Assembly: GCA_022772305.1 (NCBI GenBank)
Contig: JALFAQ010000032.1
Span: forward strand, 1 to 33,672
Source: Corynebacterium glucuronolyticum
Lineage (GTDB): Bacteria > Actinomycetota > Actinomycetes > Mycobacteriales > Mycobacteriaceae
DNA: 33,672 bases
Reading direction: 5' to 3'
In this document: piece after piece, positions 15,600-24,191 of the stretch
How the letters are laid out: every line of letters begins with the position of its first letter
Position numbering within the stretch: the stretch's first letter is position 1
Notes under the pieces: model-generated
Database searches by the model: none
What the model was told of the DNA's origin: nothing
What the model saw: only the letters and a program-made list of their open reading frames with translations
Program-made: the position numbers and the translations under genes

Positions 15600-15959
15600 A
15601 TGAAAGAGATTCGCACACGACTGGGAGCGCTGCTAGTTAGTGTTGCACTCGGCTCGGGTGCGGTCATCGCCCCGGCTCCCGCAATGGCCAACACAGAGCC
15701 CGTTAAGATGTCAAGCGTCAATGATGCACGCATCATTGACTGCACGGAAGGGCCCGCACAGCGCGATAACGGCAGCCGGAAGTCCTACCTCACGGACTCC
15801 AGTCTCATTGACTTCTTCTTTGGGCTGACGACCAACGGGATTGTGACCGATGACAACGGTTGTAACGCCCATCCGGATAAAGTACAGCTGTCGATTATCA
15901 CCCCGGTTTTGGCAATCCTCGGGTTTGGCAACTGGCTGAAGAAGAAAGACATTATCTAG
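15600..15959 (+). CDS. Small secreted protein of unknown function
   Basis: A 119-aa protein I do not recognise. The ATG at 15600 gives a textbook Sec signal peptide: MKEIRTRLGALLVSVALGSG, then an Ala/Pro-rich stretch cleaved after AMA at residue 30. The frame is open upstream to 15513, but that extension would bury the signal peptide. The mature part (about 89 aa) has two cysteines (IIDC and DNGC), compatible with one disulfide, and ends with a hydrophobic segment (about VQLSIITPVLAILGFGNWL) followed by Lys-Lys-Lys-Asp-Ile-Ile, so it may stay in the membrane. It is flanked by its own promoter and terminator, making it a monocistronic gene. Confidence 0.7.
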   Translation: MKEIRTRLGALLVSVALGSGAVIAPAPAMANTEPVKMSSVNDARIIDCTEGPAQRDNGSRKSYLTDSSLIDFFFGLTTNGIVTDDNGCNAHPDKVQLSIITPVLAILGFGNWLKKKDII

Positions 15960-15978
15960 ACAAAGACAGTAGTTAGAT

Positions 15979-16006
15979 GGGGCGAGGCATGTACCTCTCC
16001 CCTTTT
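15979..16006 (+). terminator. Intrinsic terminator of the small secreted protein gene
   Basis: GGGG-C-GAGG (15979-15987) pairs with CCTC-T-CCCC (15994-16002), with one mismatch, followed by TTTTGTT. It begins 19 nt after the stop. Confidence 0.7.
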
Positions 16007-16112
16007 GTTATCCCCCAATACAGCAGAGCCACAGCAAAATGTGTGGCTACCGCTCCTTCTCGTCACCCCTCCCAGAGAAGAGCGTCCACAGCCTCATTAC
16101 CTCCCAATGACA

Positions 16113-16143
16113 AAACGCGAGACATTTCACATGCCTCGCGTTT
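16113..16143. terminator. Bidirectional terminator between convergent genes
   Basis: AAACGCGAG (16113-16121) and CTCGCGTTT (16135-16143) are perfect 9-bp arms. T-rich tracts follow on both strands (TTTGCTTTTTC on plus, TTTTGTCATT on minus). It lies between the small secreted protein gene (+) and pspA (-) and could serve both. Confidence 0.7.
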
Positions 16144-16198
16144 GCTTTTTCTTTCGAAGAAATGCACGTTTCAGAATCCAGTCGAATCTGGTTATTCC

Positions 16199-16993
16199 TT
16201 AGTTCTCCTGCGTGTCCTTCTTACCTTGCGTCAGCTGAGAAGCGCTAGAGCTACCGGAGCCGGACTCCAGCTCGCCCTTCATCTGCGCGCGGATCTCCTC
16301 CAACCTGCTGTGGCCGGCCAACTGGTAACCGGCAGACTCGACCTCTGCCATACGGTTCTGCACGGAGTTCTCAGCAAGTTCGGCCTTACCCAGTGCGTTA
16401 GCGTAGCGACGCTCAATCTTCTCGCGAACCTGGTCGAGGTTCGGGGTAGAGCCAGAGGCGGTAAGCGAGTTCATCGACTGGATGGACTCGGACACTTTCT
16501 CCTGCATCTTGGCCTGTTCGAGCTGGGAGAGAAGCTTGGTGCGCTCGTTGACCTTCTGCTGCAGCTGCATGGAGTTGCGCTCCACCGCCTGCTTGGCCTG
16601 TGCTGCCTGCTGTAGAGCCTGATCATGCATTGCCTTGAGGTCCTCGACCTCCTGCTCAGCGGTAACGAGCTGGGCTGCGAAAGCCTCGGCGGTGTTTTCG
16701 TATTCAACGGCCTTCTGCTCATCGCCAGCGGCGCGGGCTTTATCGGCGAGCTGCAGCGCCTGACGGGTATTGCCCTGGAGCTTCTCGATGTTGCTCAGGT
16801 TCCGGTTAAGCTTCATCTCCAGCTGGTGCTGGTTACCGATAACAGCGGCTGCCTGCTGGGAGAGCTCCTGGTGCTGGCGCTGCGCGTCCTCAATAGCCTG
16901 CTGAATCTGTACCTTGGGGTCAGCATTCTCCTCGATCTTGGAATCGAAGAGCGCCATGAAGTATTTCCACGCTTTCACAAAGGGGTTAGCCAT
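16199..16993 (-). CDS. pspA: Phage-shock protein A / IM30 (PspA)
   Basis: A 264-aa membrane-stress protein of the ESCRT-III-related PspA family, which coats and stabilises damaged inner membranes. Residues about 1-20 ([19 protein letters not shown]) form the amphipathic membrane-binding helix. Nearly all of 25-230 is predicted coiled coil rich in Gln, Ala and Glu. The C-terminus is Ser/Gln-rich and disordered. It follows clgR with a gap of 164 nt, as in M. tuberculosis (Rv2745c-Rv2744c), where ClgR activates pspA. The Rv2743c-type membrane partner is not present here. GAAAGG lies about 14 nt before the ATG. Confidence 0.93.
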   Translation of the reverse strand: MANPFVKAWKYFMALFDSKIEENADPKVQIQQAIEDAQRQHQELSQQAAAVIGNQHQLEMKLNRNLSNIEKLQGNTRQALQLADKARAAGDEQKAVEYENTAEAFAAQLVTAEQEVEDLKAMHDQALQQAAQAKQAVERNSMQLQQKVNERTKLLSQLEQAKMQEKVSESIQSMNSLTASGSTPNLDQVREKIERRYANALGKAELAENSVQNRMAEVESAGYQLAGHSRLEEIRAQMKGELESGSGSSSASQLTQGKKDTQEN

Positions 16994-17157
16994 TGGTGAG
17001 TTTCCAGCCTTTCGTTATCCACCGATGAGCACACGCTCAAACAATGTGGGGTTTAACGGTTAATATTGTCGGTTGTCTAGTTTAGCCTGTCGTCCCTGAC
17101 GTGGCAGCAGATACGAACGAAAAGGGGCACTATTCTTTTACACGTGCTTTCGCGCGC

Positions 17158-17517
17158 TTAAACGTGCTCCAGCTCCGCGGTGGCATCGACAAGCGCCATC
17201 GTACCCGCGGCCTCGATGAGGACATCGGCAACAGAGACTCCCAATGCACGGCAGACGGAGGCCAACAGTTCGGAGGAAACTTCCTTCCGCCCGCGCTCGA
17301 GTTCCGACAGGTAACCGGGAGAAACCCGGGCCAGATCGGCGAGCTGGCGCAAGGTGAGCTGATTATCCGCTCTGAACGCACGCAGCGCCGTACCGAGAGC
17401 CTCACGCAGGAGCATCTCCGGCGCACGCCTGTGGACCGGCTTTGTGGAGCCGTGGGGCGCGGAGTTGTGCGCCGTCGTTGCTAGATCTGTCTTCACGGGG
17501 GAAATTGTTGTTACCAT
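17158..17517 (-). CDS. clgR: Transcriptional regulator ClgR
   Basis: A 119-aa Xre-type helix-turn-helix regulator of protease (clpP/clpC) and envelope-stress genes. The helix-turn-helix is LTLRQLADLARVSPGYLSEL (about residues 54-73) followed by ERGRKEVSSELLASVCRALGV, the conserved ClgR core. An N-terminal extension of about 40 residues is less conserved. The ATG at 17517 is chosen; a GTG lies one codon upstream. It lies 48 nt downstream of cinA and upstream of pspA, the canonical pgsA-cinA-clgR-pspA order. Confidence 0.92.
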   Translation of the reverse strand: MVTTISPVKTDLATTAHNSAPHGSTKPVHRRAPEMLLREALGTALRAFRADNQLTLRQLADLARVSPGYLSELERGRKEVSSELLASVCRALGVSVADVLIEAAGTMALVDATAELEHV

Positions 17518-17565
17518 CACTTACTTCAACGGGTGGGGGCGGGATTTTGTTCCATCACCGTCCCG

Positions 17566-18129
17566 TTAATCTTCCTCCTTCGCTCCGTTCATGAGCTTCA
17601 CCAGTGTGAGCAGCTCTTCCAACGCTGCTTCAACGGATGCCCGACGGATTTCGTTGCGGTCACCATCAACGACGGCAACCGGGGTCTTCTCCCCCGGTAC
17701 GAGAATCCACCTGTGGTGGTGCTTGGGGTAGGCGCGGAGTGCAACGGCGTAGCCCTGTGGGTCGCACAGTCCGATCCACACCTCTCCAACCTCGTGGCCG
17801 TCCTGCTTCGTGGGACCCGCCACTCCTGTCAGGCTCACTCCCCAGTCTGCGTCGAGAAGCACCCGAACGGTGGCAGCCATCTGCTCGGCACATTCACGGG
17901 AGACAGGACCGACGGTGTCGAGCACCTCGGCATCTACTCCCAGCAGATCCCTCTTCACGTCTGTGGCGTAGCTGACCACACCACCGCGCAGACACGCGGA
18001 AGCCCCGGGGACCTCCGCCAGGGTGGCCGCTGCGAGACCAGCGGTCAAAGACTCAGCAAAGGCGACGGTCTGTCCGGACTCGGTAAGGATCCTCACGAGT
18101 TCGTGGGCAGCTGGGCAGTTCTCAGTCAC
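17566..18129 (-). CDS. cinA: CinA C-terminal domain protein (NMN amidohydrolase-like)
   Basis: A 187-aa stand-alone CinA C-terminal domain; family members (PncC) deamidate nicotinamide mononucleotide in NAD salvage. The conserved core is visible: AFAESLTAGLAAATLAEVPGAS, VSYATDVKRDLLGV, SRECAEQMA and TGVAGP (about residue 102-107). The N-terminal MoaB-like half of full CinA is absent, as in many actinobacteria. A C-terminal extension of about 25 residues follows the usual end. Its start lies 4 nt after the pgsA stop, so the two are co-transcribed. Confidence 0.9.
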   Translation of the reverse strand: MTENCPAAHELVRILTESGQTVAFAESLTAGLAAATLAEVPGASACLRGGVVSYATDVKRDLLGVDAEVLDTVGPVSRECAEQMAATVRVLLDADWGVSLTGVAGPTKQDGHEVGEVWIGLCDPQGYAVALRAYPKHHHRWILVPGEKTPVAVVDGDRNEIRRASVEAALEELLTLVKLMNGAKEED

Positions 18130-18133
18130 GGCA

Positions 18134-18718
18134 TCACTTCTCCTTCAAACGGCGCGCATCTACTAGGTACTGAATTCCGGTCACCACGGTCACCACAACG
18201 GCGGCGAGCATGACGATGAGGGAAGGAATATCCATCCATGAAGGCAAAGGTGCAAGGTACAGGCCGACGGCGATGGCTTGCAGGGTGGTCTTAATCTTTC
18301 CGCCCTTGGAGGCCGGTACGACTTCACCCTGGCGCAGCTTCACCATCCGCCAGAAGGTGATTCCCAACTCGCGGAAGACGATGACGACGGTGATCCACCA
18401 TGGCAATGAGCCGATGATGTTCAGCGTCACCAGCGCTGTAATCATGAGCGCTTTATCGGCGATGGGGTCGGCAATCTTGCCGAAGTCCGTGACAATGCCG
18501 CGAGCGCGAGCAATGTCTCCATCGAGCTTGTCTGTAATCATCGCAGCAACGAAGATCGCCAGTGCCCACCACATCCATGTGGTGTCCTCGCCACCCCCAC
18601 GCAACACGGCCCAGCCGAAGAAGGGCACAGCGATGATGCGTAACGTTGTCAACGCGTTGGGGAGGTTTACGTTTGACTGTTTCGGTGAGCCGGTCACCGT
18701 GTGCTCGGAAGAAGCCAC
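18134..18718 (-). CDS. pgsA: CDP-diacylglycerol-glycerol-3-phosphate 3-phosphatidyltransferase
   Basis: A 194-aa membrane enzyme making phosphatidylglycerophosphate, or a related CDP-alcohol transfer product. The CDP-alcohol phosphotransferase signature is complete: D63-x2-D66-G67-x2-A70-R71-x8-G80-x3-D84-x3-D88. Several hydrophobic segments lie at about 24-40, 50-62, 92-118 and 158-186. The GTG start has AAAGGTGG just upstream. The neighbourhood with cinA and clgR matches Rv2746c (pgsA3) of M. tuberculosis. The exact acceptor is assigned from family and context. Confidence 0.9.
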   Translation of the reverse strand: MASSEHTVTGSPKQSNVNLPNALTTLRIIAVPFFGWAVLRGGGEDTTWMWWALAIFVAAMITDKLDGDIARARGIVTDFGKIADPIADKALMITALVTLNIIGSLPWWITVVIVFRELGITFWRMVKLRQGEVVPASKGGKIKTTLQAIAVGLYLAPLPSWMDIPSLIVMLAAVVVTVVTGIQYLVDARRLKEK

Positions 18719-18758
18719 ACTACCACCTTTGACCTACGTATTAATTGGCCTTACTCAG

Positions 18759-18764
18759 TACACT
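18759..18764 (+). promoter_or_regulatory. Candidate -10 box of the YciI-like gene
   Basis: TACACT ends 7 nt before the ATG at 18772, suggesting transcription starts at or next to the start codon (leaderless). The pgsA GTG is only 53 nt away on the other strand, so divergent promoters share this gap. Confidence 0.4.
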
Positions 18765-18771
18765 TTATGCC

Positions 18772-19062
18772 ATGACGTACTTTGCTGTTTTCTACACCTA
18801 CATTAGTGATGCCGATGCTGTCTCGGCCGTTCGCCCCGAGCACCGCGAGTTTCTTGGAGGGCTGAAGGAGAAGGGAAACCTCGTCGGATCCGGCCCGCTC
18901 GTTGACACCGATCCCGGTGAGGCGCTCATTGTGCTCCAGCTCGATGCCGATGCGACCGTTGCTGATGCGGAGTCCGTCATGGATAACGACCCCTTCCACA
19001 AGAAGGACATGATTGCCTCGCGCTCCATCAAGGAATGGAACCCCGTCCTGCGCGTGTTCTAA
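18772..19062 (+). CDS. YciI-like protein
   Basis: A 96-aa ferredoxin-like fold protein of the YciI/muconolactone isomerase-like family; enzymatic role unknown. The ATG at 18772 gives MTYFAVFYTYI, the usual YciI start, in preference to the longer frame from 18745. The family features are visible: RPEHREFLGGLKEKGNLVGSGPL, with the conserved His (in PEHREFL) and the G-x-G-P-L segment, then a DPF motif (NDPFHKKDM). It stands alone on the plus strand between pgsA and terC. Confidence 0.85.
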   Translation: MTYFAVFYTYISDADAVSAVRPEHREFLGGLKEKGNLVGSGPLVDTDPGEALIVLQLDADATVADAESVMDNDPFHKKDMIASRSIKEWNPVLRVF

Positions 19063-19167
19063 CCGCGCCCCTGTGATCAGCGTCCGCCCCGTCGTGTAGC
19101 CTGGTGTCCTTTGCCGGGTGCCCCGGAAGTGGATTCTGGCGAGAAGGAAACACCCCAAGACAAAGCC

Positions 19168-19203
19168 GTGCCCCCTGGCTCCGTCTATGGAGCCAGGGGG
19201 CAC
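19168..19203. terminator. Perfect 15-bp hairpin between convergent genes
   Basis: Arms 19168-19182 and 19189-19203 (GTGCCCCCTGGCTCC and its exact complement) surround a 6-nt loop GTCTAT. It lies between the YciI-like gene (+) and terC (-). Neither strand has a strong T run after it (minus: GGCTTTGTCTT), so termination may rely on the very stable stem. The perfection of the stem is notable. Confidence 0.6.
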
Positions 19204-19279
19204 GTGTACGCGTATGCCCGCGTCCCCTTACACAAACCAGGTTATGGGCCGTGCGGGGCGACTGCCAGTTCTACGCAGG

Positions 19280-20365
19280 CTAATCGGTGGCGGTGGGCTT
19301 GCCCGTCGTGGACTGCTGCTGGCTGGCACCCCTGCCCTCGTCATCCGGGGTATGGGAGGCGGGGTTCCAGTCGGGCGCGACCGCCCCCTGCGCCTCGTCG
19401 CGTTTTGTCTTAATGACGGATGCGATGGCAGTGACAGCCAGCACGCCGACGATGACGAACAGGGAGGTAATGTTACCGATCTCCGGCACGGGGATGCCTT
19501 CACCACCGTTTATGAATGGCAAGTTGTTCTCGTGCAGTGCATGGAGCACGAGCTTGACACCAATGAACGCCAGGATGGTAGCCAGACCGTAAGGTAGGTA
19601 GACCAACCGCTCCAACAGGCCGTCGAGAAGGAAGAACATCTGCCGCAATCCCATGAGAGCGAACGCGTTCGCGGTGAACACAATGTAGGGCTCCTGGGTG
19701 AGGCCGAAGATAGCCGGAATGGAGTCGAAGGCAAACATTAGGTCAATGAAGCCGATGGAGATGAGCGCCAGCATGAGGGGCGTCACCATCTTCTTGCCGT
19801 TTTCCACCGTGAACAGCTTGTCGCGGTCGAAGTGGGAGGAGACGGGGATGACCTTGCGAGCTGTCTTCACCACGAACATGTCATCAATGTCGGTGTCATC
19901 TTCACCTTTGACCTCGTCCACAACGAGCTTTATCGCCGTGTAGAGCAGGAAGGCACCGAAGATGTAGAAAACCCAGCTCCATGCGTTAATCGCCGCGGCG
20001 CCGAGGAGAATAAATACCAGGCGCATCGCCAGCGCCATCGCAATACCAATGAGCAGCACCTTTTGCTGGTACGCACGGGGGATCTTAAAGGAGCCAATGA
20101 TGAGGGCGAAGATGAAGAGGTTGTCGATAGAAAGCGACAGCTCGGTGATATAGCCGTTAAAGAACTCAAGCGCGTGTTCGTGCGTCCAGTTAAACCACAG
20201 GAAGATGGTGAACAAGCCGGCAAGGCTCATGTAGAACGCCATCCAGCCACCGGCTTCCTTCATCGTCGGCTCGTGTGGGCTCTTCACGTGGGAGTAGAAA
20301 TCGAACGCGATGAATCCCAACAGCACCACGATCGTGATAATCCACGTAACTAGGTTAACTTCCAT
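19280..20365 (-). CDS. TerC family membrane protein (Mn efflux/metallation type)
   Basis: A 361-aa polytopic membrane protein of the TerC/Alx family; members export Mn2+ or supply metal to secreted enzymes. About nine hydrophobic segments are visible. The family motifs with acidic residues inside membranes are present: ELSLSIDNLFIFALI (about residues 75-89) and IGFIDLMFAFDSIPAIFGLTQEPYIVFTANAFALMGLRQMFFLL (about 205-248). The C-terminal 45 residues are a hydrophilic tail. The function is strongly supported by a yybP-ykoY-type Mn2+ riboswitch in the 5' leader. No homologous symbol is certain, so none is given. Confidence 0.92.
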   Translation of the reverse strand: MEVNLVTWIITIVVLLGFIAFDFYSHVKSPHEPTMKEAGGWMAFYMSLAGLFTIFLWFNWTHEHALEFFNGYITELSLSIDNLFIFALIIGSFKIPRAYQQKVLLIGIAMALAMRLVFILLGAAAINAWSWVFYIFGAFLLYTAIKLVVDEVKGEDDTDIDDMFVVKTARKVIPVSSHFDRDKLFTVENGKKMVTPLMLALISIGFIDLMFAFDSIPAIFGLTQEPYIVFTANAFALMGLRQMFFLLDGLLERLVYLPYGLATILAFIGVKLVLHALHENNLPFINGGEGIPVPEIGNITSLFVIVGVLAVTAIASVIKTKRDEAQGAVAPDWNPASHTPDDEGRGASQQQSTTGKPTATD

Positions 20366-20376
20366 AATATTTTTTT

Positions 20377-20507
20377 AGACCTCCGGCTAATACATTCTTA
20401 AACCTTGAGGTCTTACCCACCACGTCCGTGGCCGACGTGCCCGGATGCGCCACTGGATTGTGGTACACCGTGATGACGTTCACGCCGTTGCGGGTTACTC
20501 CCCTCGT
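20377..20507 (-). ncRNA. yybP-ykoY-type Mn2+ riboswitch in the terC leader
   Basis: Read on the minus strand, the leader has GAGGGGAGTAACCC (20505-20492) and, about 75 nt on, GGGTAAGACCTC (20418-20407). These are the two conserved halves of the yybP-ykoY aptamer (GGGGAGUA loop 1 and the [CU]AAGACC loop 3 strand) closed by P1 GAGG/CCUC. Internal hairpins such as CACGTC/GACGTG and CCAC/GTGG fill the middle. The P1 3' strand AGACCTC (20413-20407) is also complementary to GAGGTCT (20383-20377), which contains the ribosome binding site. Aptamer formation would therefore free the Shine-Dalgarno sequence, giving a translational ON switch with Mn2+. The distance from GGAGG to ATG is 14 nt, a little long. 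Confidence 0.85.
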
Positions 20508-20580
20508 CACAACTGTTACGACTTTAGCCGAACTTCCCTTCGTGCGCTAACGCTCCCCACGACGCATGCAATGGAAAAGG

Positions 20581-20606
20581 AAAACCGGCCAGCAATGTGC
20601 TGACCG
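20581..20606 (-). terminator. Intrinsic terminator downstream of ftsK
   Basis: On the minus strand CGGTCAGCA (20606-20598) pairs with TGCTGGCCG (20594-20586), one G-T pair, 3-nt loop, followed by GTTTTCCTTTTCC. It lies about 47 nt after the ftsK stop and just upstream of the terC leader. Confidence 0.75.
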
Positions 20607-20619
20607 ATTCTAACTTTTC

Positions 20620-20644
20620 CTCCATCGGTTCCACCCCGATGGAG
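20620..20644 (-). terminator. Hairpin just after the ftsK stop
   Basis: CTCCATCGG (20620-20628) and CCGATGGAG (20636-20644) are perfect 9-bp arms with a 7-nt loop. There is no T run, so it probably stabilises the ftsK 3' end or works together with the next hairpin. Confidence 0.5.
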
Positions 20645-20652
20645 CGTCTTTC

Positions 20653-23600
20653 CTAGAAAACTCCCTCCGTCGGGCGGGCGACTTCCACCTTCGTGGTGGA
20701 GCTGTCCTGGCCACCATCCACGACCTCGCCCTCGACGACATCGTCTTCTGCCACTTCCTTCGGTGCGGTCGCCGGGTCGGCTCCCTTGACCAACCAGATG
20801 ACTGTGTCAAGCTCCTCTGGCTTAACCAGCACGTCGCGGGCCTTACTGCCCACCGACGGACCAACGATCTCACGAGACTCCATGAGGTCCATGAGACGGC
20901 CTGCCTTAGCAAAGCCGATGCGCATCTTGCGTTGCAGCATGGAGGTGGAACCCAGCTGGGAAGTCACGACGAGGTTGATGGCCTCAATGAGGTCATCCAT
21001 GTCCTTCCCGATCTCCTCGTCGATAGCCTTCTTCTCCGGCTCCTTCTCCTCCGTCACGCCTTCCGCGTATTCGGGCTCTGCCTGTGTCTTGGCAGCATCA
21101 ACGACGGCCTGAATTTCCTCGTCGGTAACGAAAGCACCCTGGATACGGCGGGGACGACCGGCACCCTGTGGGATAAAGAGGCCGTCACCCATGCCGATGA
21201 GCTTTTCTGCACCGCCCTGGTCAAGGATGACGCGGGAGTCCGTCAGTGAACTCGTGGCAAAGGCCAGTCGGGACGGCACGTTGGTCTTAATCAGGCCGGT
21301 AACGACATCAACAGAGGGACGCTGCGTAGCGAGCACCAGGTGGATACCAGCAGCACGGGCCTTCTGGGTGATGCGAACGATGGAATCCTCGATTTCCTTC
21401 GGAGCAGTCATCATGAGGTCAGCCAACTCGTCCACGACGCAAACGATGGAGGGGTACGGACGGTACTCCCTCTCTGAACCTGCCGGAGCCTGGATTTCAC
21501 CGCTGAGGACCTTCTTGTTGTAGTCCTTGATGTGGCGCACACGTGCGGCCTTCATGTCCAGGTACCGCTGCTCCATCTCCTCTACAAGCCACTGCAGTGC
21601 AGCCGATGCCTTCTTTGGCTGGGTAATAATCGGCGTGATGAGATGGGGAATCCCTTCGTATGGAGTAAGCTCCACCATCTTCGGATCCACCAGGATAAGG
21701 CGCACCTGATCCGGGGTTGCCCGGGTCAAAATGGAGACCAACATCGAGTTCACGAACGCTGACTTACCGGAGCCGGTGGAACCGGCGACGAGCAAGTGCG
21801 GCATCTTCTGGATGGAGTGGCTCACGAAGTTGCCCTCGATGTCCTTACCCAAACCGATGAGCAAAGGATCATCGCTGCTTTGCACCTTGGGTGCGTTGAG
21901 GACATCGGAAAGTCGTACCATCTCACGGTCACTATTGGGCACCTCAATGCCCACAGCAGACTTGCCGGGAATTGGTGCCAGGAGACGGACATTGTCCGTC
22001 GCCACCGCATAGGCCAAATCCGCCTGCAGATTGGTGATCTTAGAAACCTTGACACCGGGAGCGAGCTCCACCTCGTAACGAGTCACTGTCGGTCCACGGG
22101 AGAAACCGGTGACCTGCGCGCCGACCTTGAATTCCCGGAACACCTCATCGATCGCCTCGATAATGCGATCGTTGGCTGCAGAGTGCTCCTTCGGAGGTTG
22201 CCCGGGCAGGAGCAGCTCTGTGGAGGGCACGTGATAGTTCGAGTGCGAGCTCGCCGTATCCATAGCGGGAGTATCGTCATCACCCTCGCCGTCGTGCGCG
22301 GCGGATTCAGCGACCGGTTCCTGTGCCCGCGGCGCGGGGGCAGGTGCTGGCGTCGTAGCTGCAGCTGCACGGGGAGCCGACTTCCCAGCGCCAGTGGGCA
22401 TCGGTACAGCGGCGGAACCGGCTGCATGGTCTGCGGATGGTTCCTCGGCATTGTTGTCTGCGGAATCGAATTCCAGGACACGCGTCTCGTTGCTGTTGTG
22501 GAGTTCGCGGGTAGGCTGCACCGCCGGCATAGCCGCAGTTTCCGGCCGTGCTGCGTCGGCTACTGCCCTGCCGCCGAGACGGGCTGCTGCATTCATACCC
22601 CGTTGCACGAGACCGTGTGCGCCCTCACGCGCGCCGCGCTCTGCACCGTAGGCTGCACCCGCTGCTCCTGCTGCAGCACCGGCTGCCGTTCCTACCGCCC
22701 GCGCAGCACCAGAGGAAAAGCTACCGGTGTTACTACCGGTGTTACCTCCGCGTGAAGTAGCGGAATTAGCGGACGAGCGACGAAAACGTCGCTGGCCACG
22801 CCCCGTGCGCGGACGCTCCGATGCAGGCGTGTGCTGCTGAGTACGAGGTCGGTCTTCGGCAATAGCATCGATATCTGCGGATGCGTTGCTGTACAGATCC
22901 TCGTCTGCGTCTTCCTCCCCGAAGGACCCAAACCCAAGGTAAGCGATAAGTTCAGTGACAAAATCCTTGACCGTCGTCCCCGTTGCCACGACAGCACCAT
23001 AGATCACCGCGAGGATGAGTAACGGAATGGCAATGTAGCGGGAGAAACCGACGGCAAGCGGTTGACCGATGATGAGACCGATGGCTCCACCTGCCTCGAT
23101 GCGGCCGGCCCAGTCTGCTGGCATGCCTGCAAAGATGTGCAGCATGGCCAGGACACAGGCAACGATAATGGTGCCACCAATGGCAATGTCCTTGCGTCGC
23201 GCGGGTTCCACGGACTTCCCCGTAAACAGGACCCACGCCAAAAAGACGAGGCAGACGGGAAGAATCCAGGACGCGGAGCCGATGACAGAACCCACGCCCA
23301 TGGAAATCCACTGACCAACTGGTCCCGCAATGCTAAACCACACGGCAGCGGCAAGGATGACAGCAAGGCCGATGAGGACGAGTGCGACTCCGTCGGTGTG
23401 AGCCGATGGTTCATCATGCCCACGGCGCACCTCTACTGCTGGACGCTGCGCCGTCTCGGGTACGGAAGAAGAAGTGTGTTCCCGTCGGCGCCGGTGGCGT
23501 ATAGGTTTTTCCTCTGGCTCCTCATGATTCGTCTCGTCGGTCACATTCTCGGCTTCGATGTCGAAGTCGTCCTCCTCATTCCAAAAACCATCATCATCGT

Positions 23601-23856
23601 CAAATTCTTCAGGATTCGGTTTGGAGCTCGTCAAAGAACGCCACAGCGCCCCCGATCCACGCGCCACCGCGCCGAACATTGTGCCTACTCCTTTGGCCGT
23701 CGCACGGGTGGCACTCCCGGTACGCTCCCCAGCTGTGTCCGCGGCACGGAAGGCCGAGGAGCGTGGGTGCGTGCGGGATTCACCGGCCGGTCTACGAGTG
23801 GACGGACCGGTTGCTGCCTTCTTTCTACGGCTTGCAGAGGAGTTACGCACAGTCAT
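20653..23856 (-). CDS. ftsK: DNA translocase FtsK
   Basis: A 1067-aa septal DNA translocase that clears and resolves chromosomes at division. I start at the ATG at 23856 ([13 protein letters not shown]); the frame is open to 23913. A basic, then acidic, disordered N-terminus (1-155) leads to four membrane helices (about 157-300). A long linker rich in Ala/Gly and Pro/Ala (300-535) follows, including a run rich in [16 protein letters not shown]. The RecA-like motor carries Walker [10 protein letters not shown] (about 691-699) and VDELADLMM. The C-terminal gamma winged helix reads [25 protein letters not shown], the KOPS-recognition domain. An acidic tail ends the protein. Neighbours match the Rv2748c region. 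Confidence 0.95.
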   Translation of the reverse strand: MTVRNSSASRRKKAATGPSTRRPAGESRTHPRSSAFRAADTAGERTGSATRATAKGVGTMFGAVARGSGALWRSLTSSKPNPEEFDDDDGFWNEEDDFDIEAENVTDETNHEEPEEKPIRHRRRREHTSSSVPETAQRPAVEVRRGHDEPSAHTDGVALVLIGLAVILAAAVWFSIAGPVGQWISMGVGSVIGSASWILPVCLVFLAWVLFTGKSVEPARRKDIAIGGTIIVACVLAMLHIFAGMPADWAGRIEAGGAIGLIIGQPLAVGFSRYIAIPLLILAVIYGAVVATGTTVKDFVTELIAYLGFGSFGEEDADEDLYSNASADIDAIAEDRPRTQQHTPASERPRTGRGQRRFRRSSANSATSRGGNTGSNTGSFSSGAARAVGTAAGAAAGAAGAAYGAERGAREGAHGLVQRGMNAAARLGGRAVADAARPETAAMPAVQPTRELHNSNETRVLEFDSADNNAEEPSADHAAGSAAVPMPTGAGKSAPRAAAATTPAPAPAPRAQEPVAESAAHDGEGDDDTPAMDTASSHSNYHVPSTELLLPGQPPKEHSAANDRIIEAIDEVFREFKVGAQVTGFSRGPTVTRYEVELAPGVKVSKITNLQADLAYAVATDNVRLLAPIPGKSAVGIEVPNSDREMVRLSDVLNAPKVQSSDDPLLIGLGKDIEGNFVSHSIQKMPHLLVAGSTGSGKSAFVNSMLVSILTRATPDQVRLILVDPKMVELTPYEGIPHLITPIITQPKKASAALQWLVEEMEQRYLDMKAARVRHIKDYNKKVLSGEIQAPAGSEREYRPYPSIVCVVDELADLMMTAPKEIEDSIVRITQKARAAGIHLVLATQRPSVDVVTGLIKTNVPSRLAFATSSLTDSRVILDQGGAEKLIGMGDGLFIPQGAGRPRRIQGAFVTDEEIQAVVDAAKTQAEPEYAEGVTEEKEPEKKAIDEEIGKDMDDLIEAINLVVTSQLGSTSMLQRKMRIGFAKAGRLMDLMESREIVGPSVGSKARDVLVKPEELDTVIWLVKGADPATAPKEVAEDDVVEGEVVDGGQDSSTTKVEVARPTEGVF

Positions 23857-24191
23857 GTAAGTAACAATAACCCCTTTTGCCACATTTTCCACACAGGCAA
23901 CGCCGAGGGGCAACGATTCCCCTCACGCACACTCCCCTCCCCCAGCACTACCAACCGTGTGGCGTGAGAATACCCGGACCGTGTGCTGGCCCACAAATCC
24001 TGGACGGAAAGTACGTAACATTAGGTTTATTACGACACACACCGTCGCCAAGCTACAGGCATCTCGGAGTTGCGGGGAGCAGCAGCCCCAACGCGAAACC
24101 GCGTCAACGCTTGAGCGTTGACACGGTTTCCTACCTTGCGTTGATGCACCGAAGTCGACATAGGTTCCAGTAGAGCCGATGCCACGTGCTG
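23857..24191. other. Intergenic region upstream of ftsK
   Basis: About 335 bp between the TIGR03085-like gene and ftsK, both on the minus strand. It holds a long hairpin (24095-24130) and presumably the ftsK promoter. No gene is seen. Confidence 0.5.
24095..24130 (-). terminator. Long hairpin downstream of the TIGR03085-like gene
   Basis: GAAACCG (24095-24101) and GTCAACGC (24103-24110) pair with GCGTTGAC (24115-24122) and CGGTTTC (24124-24130), giving a 15-bp stem with one internal C-A mismatch and a TTGA loop. There is only a short T run, so this is a probable Rho-independent-like terminator about 60 nt after the stop. Confidence 0.55.
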
